A model generated the notes under the pieces. That model was not told where the DNA came from, made no database searches, and saw nothing but the letters and a program-made list of their open reading frames with translations. A DNA stretch of 64,000 nucleotides from contig NZ_BBRF01000001.1 in NCBI RefSeq assembly GCF_000975135.1, forward strand, positions 593,591 to 657,590, written 5' to 3'. The position numbers were made by a program, and so were the translations under genes. Numbering within the stretch: the stretch's first letter is position 1; each line of letters starts with the position of its first letter. Below, piece after piece: positions 26,444 to 34,549 of the stretch. The stretch is from Demequina aurantiaca. GTDB lineage: Bacteria; Actinomycetota; Actinomycetes; Actinomycetales; Demequinaceae.

Positions 26444-27181
26444 ATGAATCACGCCCTCGCGCTGGCTGGCGCTCATCTACCCACGCTTGGGCCAGACTGG
26501 CTCGACCCCGAGCACCTCATCAACGGGTTCCTCGAGCGCTGGGGTACGTGGGCGGTCTTCGCGATCTGTGTCGTCATCATCATCGAGACCGGGCTGCTTT
26601 TCCCGTTCCTGCCAGGCGACTCGCTGCTCTTCACGGTCGGCCTCTTCGTCGGTACCGGTGCGATCGACATGCCCATTTGGGTCGCGGCGCTGACGATGGG
26701 GGTCGCGGCATTCGTGGGCGACCAGATTGGCTTTGGCATCGGCCACTATGCCGGCCCCCGAATATTCAATAGACCCGACTCGCGGCTCTTCAAGCGGGAG
26801 TATGCGGACCAGACCGAGAAATTCTTCGACAAGTACGGTCCGCGCGCCATCATTCTGGCCCGCTTTGTGCCCTTCGTCCGCACCTACGTGCCGGTCGCGG
26901 CAGGTGTGGGCCGCATGCATTGGGGCCACTTCGCTCGCTACAACGCCATTGGCGCAGTGGTGTGGGGCATCGGTGTGACGTTGCTCGGCTACTGGCTGGG
27001 TGGATTCGCGGTGGTGCGCGACAACATCGAGGTTGCGCTGGTGCTGGTGGTGTTCGTGTCGCTCTTGCCCATCATCATCGAGACCATCAACCACCGCGTG
27101 GCAGCGCGTCGTGCCGCCGCAGCAGTGGTCGATGCCGTCGAGGATGAAGTCACGCCCATTCAGAAGCCGCCGGCCGCATAG
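26444..27181 (+). CDS. DedA-family membrane protein
   Basis: Integral membrane protein of 245 residues, of the VTT/DedA family thought to flip lipid carriers or keep membrane energy balance. LLFPFLPGDSLLFTVGLF, GDQIGFGIGHYAGPRIF, the amphipathic FFDKYGPRAIILARFVPFVRTYVPVAAGVGRM and GIGVTLLGYWLGG are the conserved stretches, including the FxxPGDS and RFxPxxRT motifs. Not linked to the convergent lemA beyond sharing the 45-base gap. Confidence 0.92.
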   Translation: MNHALALAGAHLPTLGPDWLDPEHLINGFLERWGTWAVFAICVVIIIETGLLFPFLPGDSLLFTVGLFVGTGAIDMPIWVAALTMGVAAFVGDQIGFGIGHYAGPRIFNRPDSRLFKREYADQTEKFFDKYGPRAIILARFVPFVRTYVPVAAGVGRMHWGHFARYNAIGAVVWGIGVTLLGYWLGGFAVVRDNIEVALVLVVFVSLLPIIIETINHRVAARRAAAAVVDAVEDEVTPIQKPPAA

Positions 27182-27226
27182 CCAGGAACTGAGGCTCGCG
27201 GGTTCCCTACTCGACGAGCGGCGAGA

Positions 27227-27790
27227 CTAGAACTGGACGTTGGGGGCCTGGCGTGCGGCCTGGTCTTCGACCTCGAAGTACTCCTCGCGGTGGAAGCCGA
27301 ACGAGCTGGCGACGATGCTCGTGGGGAACGTCTCGACCTTGGTGTTGATGGTGCGGACGTTCGCGTTGTAGAAGCGGCGTCCGGCGGCCACTCGATCCTC
27401 GGTGTTGGTCAGCTCGCGCTGCAACTCCATGAAGTTCTGGTTCGCCTTGAGGTCCGGGTAGGCCTCGGCGACGGCGAACAGGCGTCCGAGCGCCTGGGTC
27501 AGCACGTTCTCCTGCTGGGCCTGCTCGCCCGGGGTCGATCCGGGGGCAGCAGCAATGGTGCGCGCCTGCGTGACCTCGTCGAGGGTCGACTTCTCGTGTC
27601 CGGCATAACCCTTGACGGTCTCCACGAGGTTGGGGATCAAGTCGTGACGACGCTGCAGCTCGACGTCAATCTGGCGCCAGGCTTCCTGCACGAGATTGCG
27701 CAGGCGCACCAGACCGTTGTACGCGCTAATGACCCACAGCACCGCGATGACGATCAACGCGAAGATGACGATCAGGAAAATCTCCAGCAT
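27227..27790 (-). CDS. lemA: LemA family protein
   Basis: Membrane-anchored 187-residue protein: an N-terminal helix (IFLIVIFALIVIAVLWVI) followed by a long helical domain with NLVQEAWRQIDVELQRRHDLIPNLVETVKGY, AEAYPDLKANQNFMELQRELTNTEDRVAAGRRFYN and FFEVEDQAARQAP-like ending. The function is unknown, with membrane stress links in other bacteria. AAAGGGAG is 8 bases before the ATG, and TAGCAT at 27823-27828 is a good -10. LemA and DUF3137 proteins are often neighbours, as here. Confidence 0.93.
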   Translation of the reverse strand: MLEIFLIVIFALIVIAVLWVISAYNGLVRLRNLVQEAWRQIDVELQRRHDLIPNLVETVKGYAGHEKSTLDEVTQARTIAAAPGSTPGEQAQQENVLTQALGRLFAVAEAYPDLKANQNFMELQRELTNTEDRVAAGRRFYNANVRTINTKVETFPTSIVASSFGFHREEYFEVEDQAARQAPNVQF

Positions 27791-27861
27791 GACTTGACTC
27801 CCTTTGATGAGTACCTAGGGCGATGCTAGCGCCCCACCGTGACGAACGCGAAGACCGCGGG

Positions 27862-28782
27862 CTACGAGGCGGGCGGGGTCAGTCGTTGTGGATCCTCGTC
27901 CTCGGCGCCGATGCCGGTGTACCGCCCAGAGGTGAGGGCGCCAGGTGTGGTGGCCCAATCCGGGCCCACGAGAGGCCTATGCGCTCCGTGGCCGCCTGCG
28001 TGCTTGCCATGGTGCGAGGCAAGGCCCCGCTCGGTGTACTCCCGCAGCACGTGGTCCGGGATACGCCGCGCGATGGCTGTCAGCACACCCAGCCGCGTGG
28101 AGAGTCCGTCGAGTCCCACGCGACCTGCCTGCCAGGTCATCACCGCCCCGCCCTCGATGCGGATCATGGCGCCTTGCGCATCGGGCAGGATCAGCCGTTC
28201 CAGCATCCGCGGGTCCAGGACGTCGTGCGCGTAGCGCCGGTCCGCCGCGCGCACGCGCCACTGACGGTTGAATTCATGGGACTCGAACTCGATGTCCATC
28301 GCGCCAACGGTCTTGGCAACGCGTTGCGCGAGCGACTCGGGGATGAGTTCGAGTCGCGGCAGATTCACGGGAAGCTCCGCGATCGTGACCTGGAAGATGT
28401 ACTGAGTGCTCTCGCCCCCACGGCCGTTCTCGACCTCGTAGTGGTGGGTGAAGGTGGCGCACTCGAGCCCACTCAGGGTTCCCCTCAGCACATCCGTCTG
28501 ATGCCACTTGTTTCCTACGCCAAACGGCGCGCTGGTGAACCTGGAGTTGTAGTCGAAGCTGCGAGCCGCATACTCCCAGCCGTGCAGCTCGGCGAACTCC
28601 GCGTACTCACTGCGATGGCGCTGAGCGCGGACGTAGTCGACCACCCAGATCACCACGGCAACGGCGCCCAACACGAACAGCCAGAAGGGCGTGAAGCCGA
28701 TGCGGAACAGGAAAAAGCCGAGCACAAAGACGCCGGCGGCGACGTAGGCCGCGACGTTACGGAGACTCAACGACTGGCGCAT
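27862..28782 (-). CDS. DUF3137-like membrane protein
   Basis: 306 residues: two N-terminal transmembrane helices (about 9-50: VAAYVAAGVFVLGFFLF and FWLFVLGAVAVVIWVVDYV), then a soluble domain with LRGTLSGLECATFTHHYEVENG, VNLPRLELIPESL, VLDPRMLERLILPDAQGAMIRIEGGAVMTWQAGRVG. The pattern is that of DUF3137 proteins, function unknown. The C-terminal 60 residues are His/Gly/Pro-rich (HHGKHAGGHGAHRP) and may bind metal. It lies upstream of lemA in the same direction with a 71-base gap. Confidence 0.72.
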   Translation of the reverse strand: MRQSLSLRNVAAYVAAGVFVLGFFLFRIGFTPFWLFVLGAVAVVIWVVDYVRAQRHRSEYAEFAELHGWEYAARSFDYNSRFTSAPFGVGNKWHQTDVLRGTLSGLECATFTHHYEVENGRGGESTQYIFQVTIAELPVNLPRLELIPESLAQRVAKTVGAMDIEFESHEFNRQWRVRAADRRYAHDVLDPRMLERLILPDAQGAMIRIEGGAVMTWQAGRVGLDGLSTRLGVLTAIARRIPDHVLREYTERGLASHHGKHAGGHGAHRPLVGPDWATTPGALTSGRYTGIGAEDEDPQRLTPPAS

Positions 28783-28788
28783 GCGCTC

Positions 28789-28794
28789 ACACTA
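28789..28794 (-). promoter_or_regulatory. -10 box of the DUF3137-like gene (leaderless start)
   Basis: TAGTGT on the minus strand, then GAGCGC and the ATG at 28782. Confidence 0.5.
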
Positions 28795-28855
28795 GCGGCG
28801 TGGGCTCGTACTGTGAAGAGTGATTGTTCCTTGCATGACCGCTGGCCATCAGTGG

Positions 28856-29422
28856 CTAGGCGAGGCCCAGGTCCTCGAGGCCATAGAGGTAGATGTAGGG
28901 CAGCCCGGCCTCTTCGATGCGCTCACGCGACCCGGTGTTGCGGTCCACGATCACGGCGACAGCAACCACCTCGGCGCCCGCTTCACGCAGCGCGTCGACC
29001 GCCGTCAATACGGAGCCGCCCGTGGTCGAGGTGTCCTCGACGGCCACAACCTTGCGGCCCTCAACGTCGGGGCCCTCGATGCGCCGCTGGAGTCCGTGTG
29101 CCTTGTTCTCCTTGCGCACCACAAATGAGTCCAACTCGAGTCCGCGCGAGGCGGCGGCATGCATGAGAGCGGTGGCAACGGGGTCAGCACCGAGTGTCAG
29201 CCCACCCACGGCTTCCACGTCGGCGGGGCCAAAGCCCTCCTCCTCGAGGCGGTCCAGCAGCAGGTGACCCACGAGTGGGGACGCGCGGTGGTGCAGCGTG
29301 ATGCGGCGCAGGTCGACGTAGTAGTCGGCCTCCTTGCCCGAGGCGAGCGTAATACGACCGTGCACCACGGCGAGGTCCTTGATGAGGTCGCGAAGCTCCT
29401 CGCGAGGGGTTGCTGAAGTCAT
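28856..29422 (-). CDS. pyrE: orotate phosphoribosyltransferase
   Basis: Makes orotidine 5'-phosphate from orotate and PRPP in pyrimidine synthesis (188 residues). The PRPP-binding loop VVAVEDTSTTGGS is at 125-137; FVVRKENKAHG supplies the catalytic lysine loop; LASGKEADYYVDLRR is the N-terminal orotate region. Single gene, far from other pyr genes; TAGGCT lies 6 bases before the ATG. Confidence 0.95.
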   Translation of the reverse strand: MTSATPREELRDLIKDLAVVHGRITLASGKEADYYVDLRRITLHHRASPLVGHLLLDRLEEEGFGPADVEAVGGLTLGADPVATALMHAAASRGLELDSFVVRKENKAHGLQRRIEGPDVEGRKVVAVEDTSTTGGSVLTAVDALREAGAEVVAVAVIVDRNTGSRERIEEAGLPYIYLYGLEDLGLA

Positions 29423-29428
29423 GACCCC

Positions 29429-29434
29429 AGCCTA
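29429..29434 (-). promoter_or_regulatory. -10 box of pyrE (leaderless start)
   Basis: TAGGCT on the minus strand, then GGGGTC and the pyrE ATG, the same hexamer as at ferritin. Confidence 0.5.
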
Positions 29435-29486
29435 GCGGCGAGTCAAAGACCCAACGCCCCAAGCATCGGCCGATGCCGTGGCGTCG

Positions 29487-30245
29487 TCAAAGCTTGCTGC
29501 CCCCACGGCGCGTGAGCGACTTGGGAACGAGGCGTAGCAGTCCCGCGGCCGCGAGGTAGCGGGCGCTGGGCGTCACCACCACCTGCTTGCGCCGCACGCC
29601 CGCGAGCGCCGCGGTCACCACCACGTCGGGCGTCAGCCAGGCGACGTCGGGGTAGTCGGTCTTCATGTGCTCGAGCGACTCGGCGTCGTGGAACTCGGTG
29701 CGCACGAGGCCGGGCACCACCACCGTCGCGCTCACGCCCGTGCCCTTGAGTTGGCCGGCCAGCGCCTCCGTGAAGTCGAGGATCCACCGCTTGTGGGCCG
29801 CGTAGGTCGAGTTGGCCAGGTGCGCGGCGATCGAGGAGATGTTGACGATCGCGCCGTGCCCACGCGCCGTCATGGCCTTGGCGGCGGCGTGCGAGAGCTG
29901 CAACGTCGCGGTGACCATCACGTCGAGCACGGCCCGCTCGTCCTCCCAGGTGCTCTGGAGGAACCCCTCGCCGAGCCCAAAACCCGCATTGTTCACCACC
30001 ATGCTGACGGGGTGCGCGTCGTCCAGAATGCGCGCCTCGACCGCGGCACGGCCTGCCTCCGTGGACAGGTCCGCCACGAGCACCTCGGCGCCCACGCCCG
30101 TCGCGGAGCGAATCACATCCGCGAGTTCGCTGAGCCGGTCGCCCGACCGCGCCACCAGCACCACGTCGTGGCCCGCCGTCGCGAGCTGCCACACAAATTC
30201 TTCACCCAATCCGGCCGATGCGCCGGTCACCAATGCTGTTGCCAT
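29487..30245 (-). CDS. short-chain dehydrogenase/reductase
   Basis: Classical SDR of 252 residues. TGASAGLG (7-14) binds the cofactor, NNAG is at 85-88, and the catalytic set is S137 (NISSIAAH), Y148 and K152 (STYAAHK). VPGLVRTEFHD after the active site is usual for NAD(P)-dependent keto-reductases of the DltE/YqjQ group. Substrate unknown. TAGCCT is 6 bases upstream of the ATG. Confidence 0.88.
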   Translation of the reverse strand: MATALVTGASAGLGEEFVWQLATAGHDVVLVARSGDRLSELADVIRSATGVGAEVLVADLSTEAGRAAVEARILDDAHPVSMVVNNAGFGLGEGFLQSTWEDERAVLDVMVTATLQLSHAAAKAMTARGHGAIVNISSIAAHLANSTYAAHKRWILDFTEALAGQLKGTGVSATVVVPGLVRTEFHDAESLEHMKTDYPDVAWLTPDVVVTAALAGVRRKQVVVTPSARYLAAAGLLRLVPKSLTRRGGSKL

Positions 30246-30251
30246 AGTTCG

Positions 30252-30257
30252 AGGCTA
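30252..30257 (-). promoter_or_regulatory. -10 box of the SDR gene (leaderless start)
   Basis: TAGCCT on the minus strand, then CGAACT and the ATG at 30245. Confidence 0.45.
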
Positions 30258-30286
30258 CGGGACGCATCGGCGCCAGTGCGCTCCGG

Positions 30287-30292
30287 TAGCGT
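30287..30292 (+). promoter_or_regulatory. -10 box of xth (leaderless start)
   Basis: TAGCGT followed by GGAGTC and the xth ATG at 30299. Confidence 0.5.
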
Positions 30293-30298
30293 GGAGTC

Positions 30299-31102
30299 AT
30301 GCGCCTCGCCACTTGGAATGTGAACTCGATCCGTGCCCGACAGGAAAGGGTGATCGACTGGCTCGAGCGCTCACAGACTGACGTGCTCGCCATGCAGGAA
30401 ATCAAGTGCAAGCCCGAACAGTTCCCGCTGCAGGCCTTTACCGACGCCGGCTACGAGGTCGCCATCCACGGCCTCAACCAGTGGAACGGCGTCGCGATCG
30501 CGTCGCGCGTGGGGCTTGAGGACGTGCAGGATCACTTCCCGCAGCAGCCCGGATTCGGAAAGCCGGGCCAGGACGTCGTGGTCGAGGCGCGAGCCCTGGG
30601 AGCGACCTGCGGTGGCGTGCGCGTGTGGAGCCTGTACGTGCCCAATGGGCGGGGCCTCGCCGACCCACACTATGCGTACAAGTTGGGCTTCCTCGAGGAA
30701 CTGCGCGCCGCATCGGCGACCTGGGCAGAGGTCCCCACGGCTCTGGTGGGCGACTTCAATGTAGCGCCGCGCACCGAGGACATCTGGTCCGAGGCGGACA
30801 GCGAAGCGGAGACCCACATCACGGCTGAGGCACGCGCAGCGTTCCACGCCTTTGAAGCCTCGGGCTACGAGGAGCTGTCACGCCGCTTTCAACCCGAGCC
30901 GAACACGTACACGTTCTGGGACTACAAGCAGCTGCGCTTCCCCAAGGGTGAGGGCATGCGGATCGACTTCATCTACGCCTCGCAGTCTCTCGCGGCACGT
31001 GCCGTCGATGTGCAGATCAACCGCAACGAGCGCAAGGGCAAGGGCGCCTCCGATCACGTCCCCGTGGTGCTCGACATTGACGAGGCCGGCCCCGCACTAT
31101 GA
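30299..31102 (+). CDS. xth: exodeoxyribonuclease III
   Basis: Metal-dependent AP endonuclease and 3'-5' exonuclease in base excision repair (267 residues). RLATWNVNSIRAR, MQEIKCKPEQFP with the metal-binding Glu, YVPNGRG, LVGDFNVAPRTEDIW and SDHVPVVLDID are the EEP-family motifs. The stop overlaps the start of the next gene (ATGA). Confidence 0.95.
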   Translation: MRLATWNVNSIRARQERVIDWLERSQTDVLAMQEIKCKPEQFPLQAFTDAGYEVAIHGLNQWNGVAIASRVGLEDVQDHFPQQPGFGKPGQDVVVEARALGATCGGVRVWSLYVPNGRGLADPHYAYKLGFLEELRAASATWAEVPTALVGDFNVAPRTEDIWSEADSEAETHITAEARAAFHAFEASGYEELSRRFQPEPNTYTFWDYKQLRFPKGEGMRIDFIYASQSLAARAVDVQINRNERKGKGASDHVPVVLDIDEAGPAL

Positions 31103-31827
31103 GCGAGGACGGCTCATCGACCCCGAACGAACCAGGCTTCGACTTCGCGCCACCTCCACCCCCTGGCGGCAACGTGGCGGGCCCCTCCTCGACCACCCCA
31201 CCTGCGGCATCGGGTGGACGCTTTGCCTCCTCTCTTGCACCGCCTGCGCCTATCCGTCCTGGCACGAAGGGCCGCCGGCCACGAAAGGCGAGGCGGGGCA
31301 CCAACGGGCGTTGGGTGTTCGCAACGATGATCGCTGCGATTGCCCTCATCGTCGGCGGAATCGGCTGGGCGGGCGTGCTGACCTATCGCTCGTCGGGGGT
31401 CAAGCCCGCGACGCAGGGCACCACCGGTACTCTTCACACCGGCCAGGTCATCACCGGCATGTGCATCAAGGAAGCGCCCGACCTCACTGAGGACCCCGAA
31501 CCCGTCGAGGTGGTGAATTGCGTGGACCCACATCACGCCGAGGCGCTGGTCAGCTATACCTTCACCTCAACTGATTGGCCCGGGACTCCAGCAGCTCGCC
31601 AGGAAGTCATGGAGTTCTGCGCCGCCCAGGTCGACCCCGCTAGCGGTTTTATCGAGACTCCACCGGAGGCTCCCGCATACGAATGGCTCGCGTGGGTGCC
31701 GTCGGCCGACACGTGGCAGCTGGGCGACCGCACCGGGGTGTGCGTCATCACGACCGAGCGGCCCGTGGCGGGTTCCTACGGAGCCGGCACCGCACACGAC
31801 GCGACGGCCGATGCAGTAGTGAGCTAG
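31099..31827 (+). CDS. membrane protein with a septum-formation-like domain
   Basis: 242 residues: a Pro/Gly-rich cytoplasmic head (1-65, PPPPPGG), basic stretch (KGRRPRKARRG), one transmembrane helix at about 75-97 (FATMIAAIALIVGGIGWAG), and an outer domain. The domain, TGQVITGMCIKE...VEVVNCVDPHHAEALVSYTF, matches the actinobacterial Septum_form pattern: an early Cys and a CxxPHxxE motif, plus FCAAQVD and TGVCVITT cysteines. Whether it truly acts in division is unknown. It is translationally coupled to xth. Confidence 0.75.
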   Translation: MSEDGSSTPNEPGFDFAPPPPPGGNVAGPSSTTPPAASGGRFASSLAPPAPIRPGTKGRRPRKARRGTNGRWVFATMIAAIALIVGGIGWAGVLTYRSSGVKPATQGTTGTLHTGQVITGMCIKEAPDLTEDPEPVEVVNCVDPHHAEALVSYTFTSTDWPGTPAARQEVMEFCAAQVDPASGFIETPPEAPAYEWLAWVPSADTWQLGDRTGVCVITTERPVAGSYGAGTAHDATADAVVS

Positions 31828-31842
31828 TACCTCGCCAGGGCC

Positions 31843-32481
31843 TCAGACGGCGGTAGGTGGGTTGACGTGACGACCGCGCATGGACAAGGACGACCCTCGT
31901 GCCGCGATTGCCGCAGTGACCACCGGGTCGCCGGACTTCGCGAGCCAGTCGAGCACTGCAGCCGGTGTCGCAGGATTTCCGGCGACTGCGGCCCGTAGCG
32001 ACGGGTAGCCGTAAGCGAGATCAGCGAGCACCGTCGCGTCGGTATGCGGATTGTGGGCTCGCGCACGGGCAGCGGCATCGTCGGCGGGATGGGGCGGCCG
32101 ACGGATCTCGGATCGCGGAAAGGGCTTGGCCTCCGGGCGAGGTATCGAGATCACGGGGTGATCAACGCCGGGTTCACCCACCTCGAACTCGACGAGCTCT
32201 GTCACGTGGACCGCGTTGTCTTGACGATGGAGCGCGTCGCGCAGCAGGATTGCGATCTCGATGGCCGGAATGACTGGGAGTAACCAGAGCACCCGCGGGT
32301 ACCAGACGTCGTCGACGGTGGCGAGAAGGACTGCCGCCACCGCGCATATTGCTGCCGCCGCCGAGAACACGGCATAGGAAAATCGCGACAGGGAAACGGT
32401 GGGCGCACGCCCCAGCAGCAAGACCACGACGAACAGCGCGCCCGTGCCCATGAGCACGTACTCCTCAGCCGACCAATGCAT
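31843..32481 (-). CDS. membrane protein with LRV-type repeats
   Basis: 212 residues with three N-terminal transmembrane helices (EYVLMGTGALFVVVLLLG, FSYAVFSAAAAICAVAAVLL, VLWLLPVIPAIEIAILL) and a cytoplasmic domain whose last part looks like variant leucine-rich (LRV) repeats: ARAHNPHTDATVLADLA, LRAAVAGNPATPAAVLDWLA, VVTAAIAARG. Function unknown; these helical repeats normally bind a partner. GAGGGAGG precedes the ATG. It is convergent with the septum-formation-like gene (15-base gap) and divergent from the response regulator. Confidence 0.65.
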   Translation of the reverse strand: MHWSAEEYVLMGTGALFVVVLLLGRAPTVSLSRFSYAVFSAAAAICAVAAVLLATVDDVWYPRVLWLLPVIPAIEIAILLRDALHRQDNAVHVTELVEFEVGEPGVDHPVISIPRPEAKPFPRSEIRRPPHPADDAAARARAHNPHTDATVLADLAYGYPSLRAAVAGNPATPAAVLDWLAKSGDPVVTAAIAARGSSLSMRGRHVNPPTAV

Positions 32482-32587
32482 CCGGTGCCCTCCCTCACGA
32501 CGCCTGGGACGACCGGGCGCAAGACTTCAGTCTCGCGGCCCCCGCATCGCCCTCCCCCAGCGTGGCATTCGATCGGGATGACGTAAA

Positions 32588-32605
32588 GCCCCCCGAATGG
32601 GGGGC
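32588..32605. promoter_or_regulatory. GC hairpin upstream of the response-regulator operon
   Basis: GCCCCCC-GAAT-GGGGGGC, seven perfect pairs, lies 56 bases before the response regulator start. No gene ends nearby on either strand, so a terminator is unlikely; a leader structure is possible. Confidence 0.45.
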
Positions 32606-32660
32606 AGAGAGCACGTTTGATCCCCTCTCCCACTACGCTATCCACCAGGGAGGTCACCAC

Positions 32661-33305
32661 ATGAGCACGTCAATGCCAACGATCGCGCTGGTCGAGGACC
32701 ATGCGTTGATTGCACTTGGATTCCGGGACCTGGTCAACGCCACCGATGACCTGCGTCTGGTGGGCATGGTCGAGTCCGTCGCTGAGCTCGACAGCCTCGG
32801 CGAAAGTGTGGACCTTGTGGTGCTGGACCTGCGCCTCGCGGATGGGTCACTGCCCGAGGACAACGTGCGTGCCATCCACGCCCGTGGTGCGCACGTGCTG
32901 ATCTACACCGGGGCCGAGGACCGGCGACTGATCCAATCCGCCGCACGCTCGGGCGCGCTCGGATTGATTCGCAAGTCGACCGACGCGGAAACACTGCTCG
33001 ATGCCATTCGCACGGCTGCGCGTGGACGCGAAGTGTTTGGTGTGGACTGGGCGGCCGCCATCGACGCCGATGCTCAGTTGCCCGATGCCCGACTCAGCGC
33101 CCGTGAGCAGGAAATTTTGTCGTTGTACGCCTCCGGAGAGACCGCGACGTCGGTGGCCACCATCACCAACCTGTCGCGCGACACGGTCGCAGACTACGTC
33201 AGCAGGATCCGCAAGAAATATGCGGAGGTGGGACGGCCAGCGACCACTCGTGTCGATCTCTACAAGCGAGCGCTTGAGGACGGCCTGCTCGAAGGTCCCG
33301 CGTGA
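32661..33305 (+). CDS. LuxR-type response regulator
   Basis: 214 residues. Receiver domain with acidic pocket E12/D13 (VEDHALI), phosphoacceptor D56 (VVLDLRLADG), YTG switch and GLIRKST lysine; then a LuxR-type HTH at about 143-208 (LSAREQEILSLYASGETATSVATITNLSRDTVADYVSRI). The VxDYVxRIRxKYxxxGRPAxTRVDLYxRAxEDG ending is typical of actinobacterial members. The start at 32661 is set by AGGGAGG at 8 bases; the longer frame is not used. The stop overlaps the kinase start (GTGA). Confidence 0.92.
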   Translation: MSTSMPTIALVEDHALIALGFRDLVNATDDLRLVGMVESVAELDSLGESVDLVVLDLRLADGSLPEDNVRAIHARGAHVLIYTGAEDRRLIQSAARSGALGLIRKSTDAETLLDAIRTAARGREVFGVDWAAAIDADAQLPDARLSAREQEILSLYASGETATSVATITNLSRDTVADYVSRIRKKYAEVGRPATTRVDLYKRALEDGLLEGPA

Positions 33306-34549
33306 CAACCCCCGTGGCGCTGCACCAAGGCGAGCCCTACACGGGACCCGCCACGGCATCGGCCGGTGTGCCGGTGCTGACCCACGAGGCCCGCGACCGC
33401 ATGCAACGCATGCTGTTCCTCGCGACAGGAATCGGCGCCATCGTGTTCGGGGCCCTGCTCGCGACCGGGGGCGGCGGCATTCTCACTCAGATGAGTCAGC
33501 TACGCCCCGCGTTTGCGTGGGGCGCGCTCACCGTGGTGATCCTTCTTCCCGCCACCTTTGTCGTGTTGCCGTTCGTGATTCCACTGCGCGCGATGTACGC
33601 GCTCGCCGCCACCGCGTCGATTGGTTTTGTCGTGGCGGAATTGCTGTGGGTGCCGTCGATGACGGTGGACGTTCTGGCAAACGATGCGTCACCGTGGCTC
33701 CAGGGCGTGACCGCGCTCGCCGCGACCATCACGGCCGTGCGCTGGCAAGGGCGCTGGGTGTGGGCGTATGCGCTCGCAACTGGACCCATCGTCGCCGTGA
33801 ACCAGATCCTTTCTCGAGCGGACTCCACGCTCGATGCCATCCTCGACGGGCTCGGCGGGATGGTGTTCTCGCTGATCCTCATGGGCGTCGCTACCGCCGT
33901 GGTGCACGCCGCGGAGCGTCAGGACCAGGTAGCGGCGCGAGCACGAGCGCAGGCCTCCCTTGAGGCTTCGCGGCGCACGCGCGACCGGGAGCAGACGCGC
34001 ATCAACGCCATCGTGCACGACGACGTGATGTCGGTGCTGCTCACCGCCGGACGCAAGAGTGCGGCCCCCGAACTCGCGGATCAAGCGCAGCACGCCCTGG
34101 CCGCCATTGCCGCGATCACCCAAGAGGGCACCCGACGAACCACGTACAGCCCCGAAGAATTCACCGCTGCCCTCCGCGCCACCGTGACGGGCATCCTCGC
34201 CGACGTCGACTTTTCCTATCGGCTGCAGTCCACAAAATCGGCCCCGGCGAGTGTTGTCGCAGCTATGACCGAGGCTCTCGCCGAGGCGATCCGCAATAGC
34301 GCTCAGTACGCGGGCCTTGGCGACGAGGTCGTTAGCCGTGAGGTCCACGTCGACGTCACGGACACCGGCGCCGCCGTGAGCGTTCGCGACTCGGGCCGCG
34401 GTTTCTCGCCTCGGGCCGTCGGCCCACGACGGCTCGGCATCCGGGTGAGCATTGTTGAACGCATGAAGTCGATCCCCGGTGGGGATGCCACCGTCACGTC
34501 GCGACCCGGGGCAGGCACCACCGTCGAGCTCACCTGGCGGCGACCATGA
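33302..34549 (+). CDS. sensor histidine kinase
   Basis: 415 residues. Six hydrophobic segments fill about residues 36-200 with no sizeable extracytoplasmic loop, suggesting it senses something within or near the membrane. The dimerisation helix has INAIVHDDVMSVL with phospho-His H239; the ATPase part has N332 (AIRNSAQY), D363 in VRDSGRGF, and RLGIRVSIVERM. This is the NarL-partner (HisKA_3-like) layout. It is coupled to the regulator before it and to the next gene (ATGA). Confidence 0.88.
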   Translation: MTTPVALHQGEPYTGPATASAGVPVLTHEARDRMQRMLFLATGIGAIVFGALLATGGGGILTQMSQLRPAFAWGALTVVILLPATFVVLPFVIPLRAMYALAATASIGFVVAELLWVPSMTVDVLANDASPWLQGVTALAATITAVRWQGRWVWAYALATGPIVAVNQILSRADSTLDAILDGLGGMVFSLILMGVATAVVHAAERQDQVAARARAQASLEASRRTRDREQTRINAIVHDDVMSVLLTAGRKSAAPELADQAQHALAAIAAITQEGTRRTTYSPEEFTAALRATVTGILADVDFSYRLQSTKSAPASVVAAMTEALAEAIRNSAQYAGLGDEVVSREVHVDVTDTGAAVSVRDSGRGFSPRAVGPRRLGIRVSIVERMKSIPGGDATVTSRPGAGTTVELTWRRP

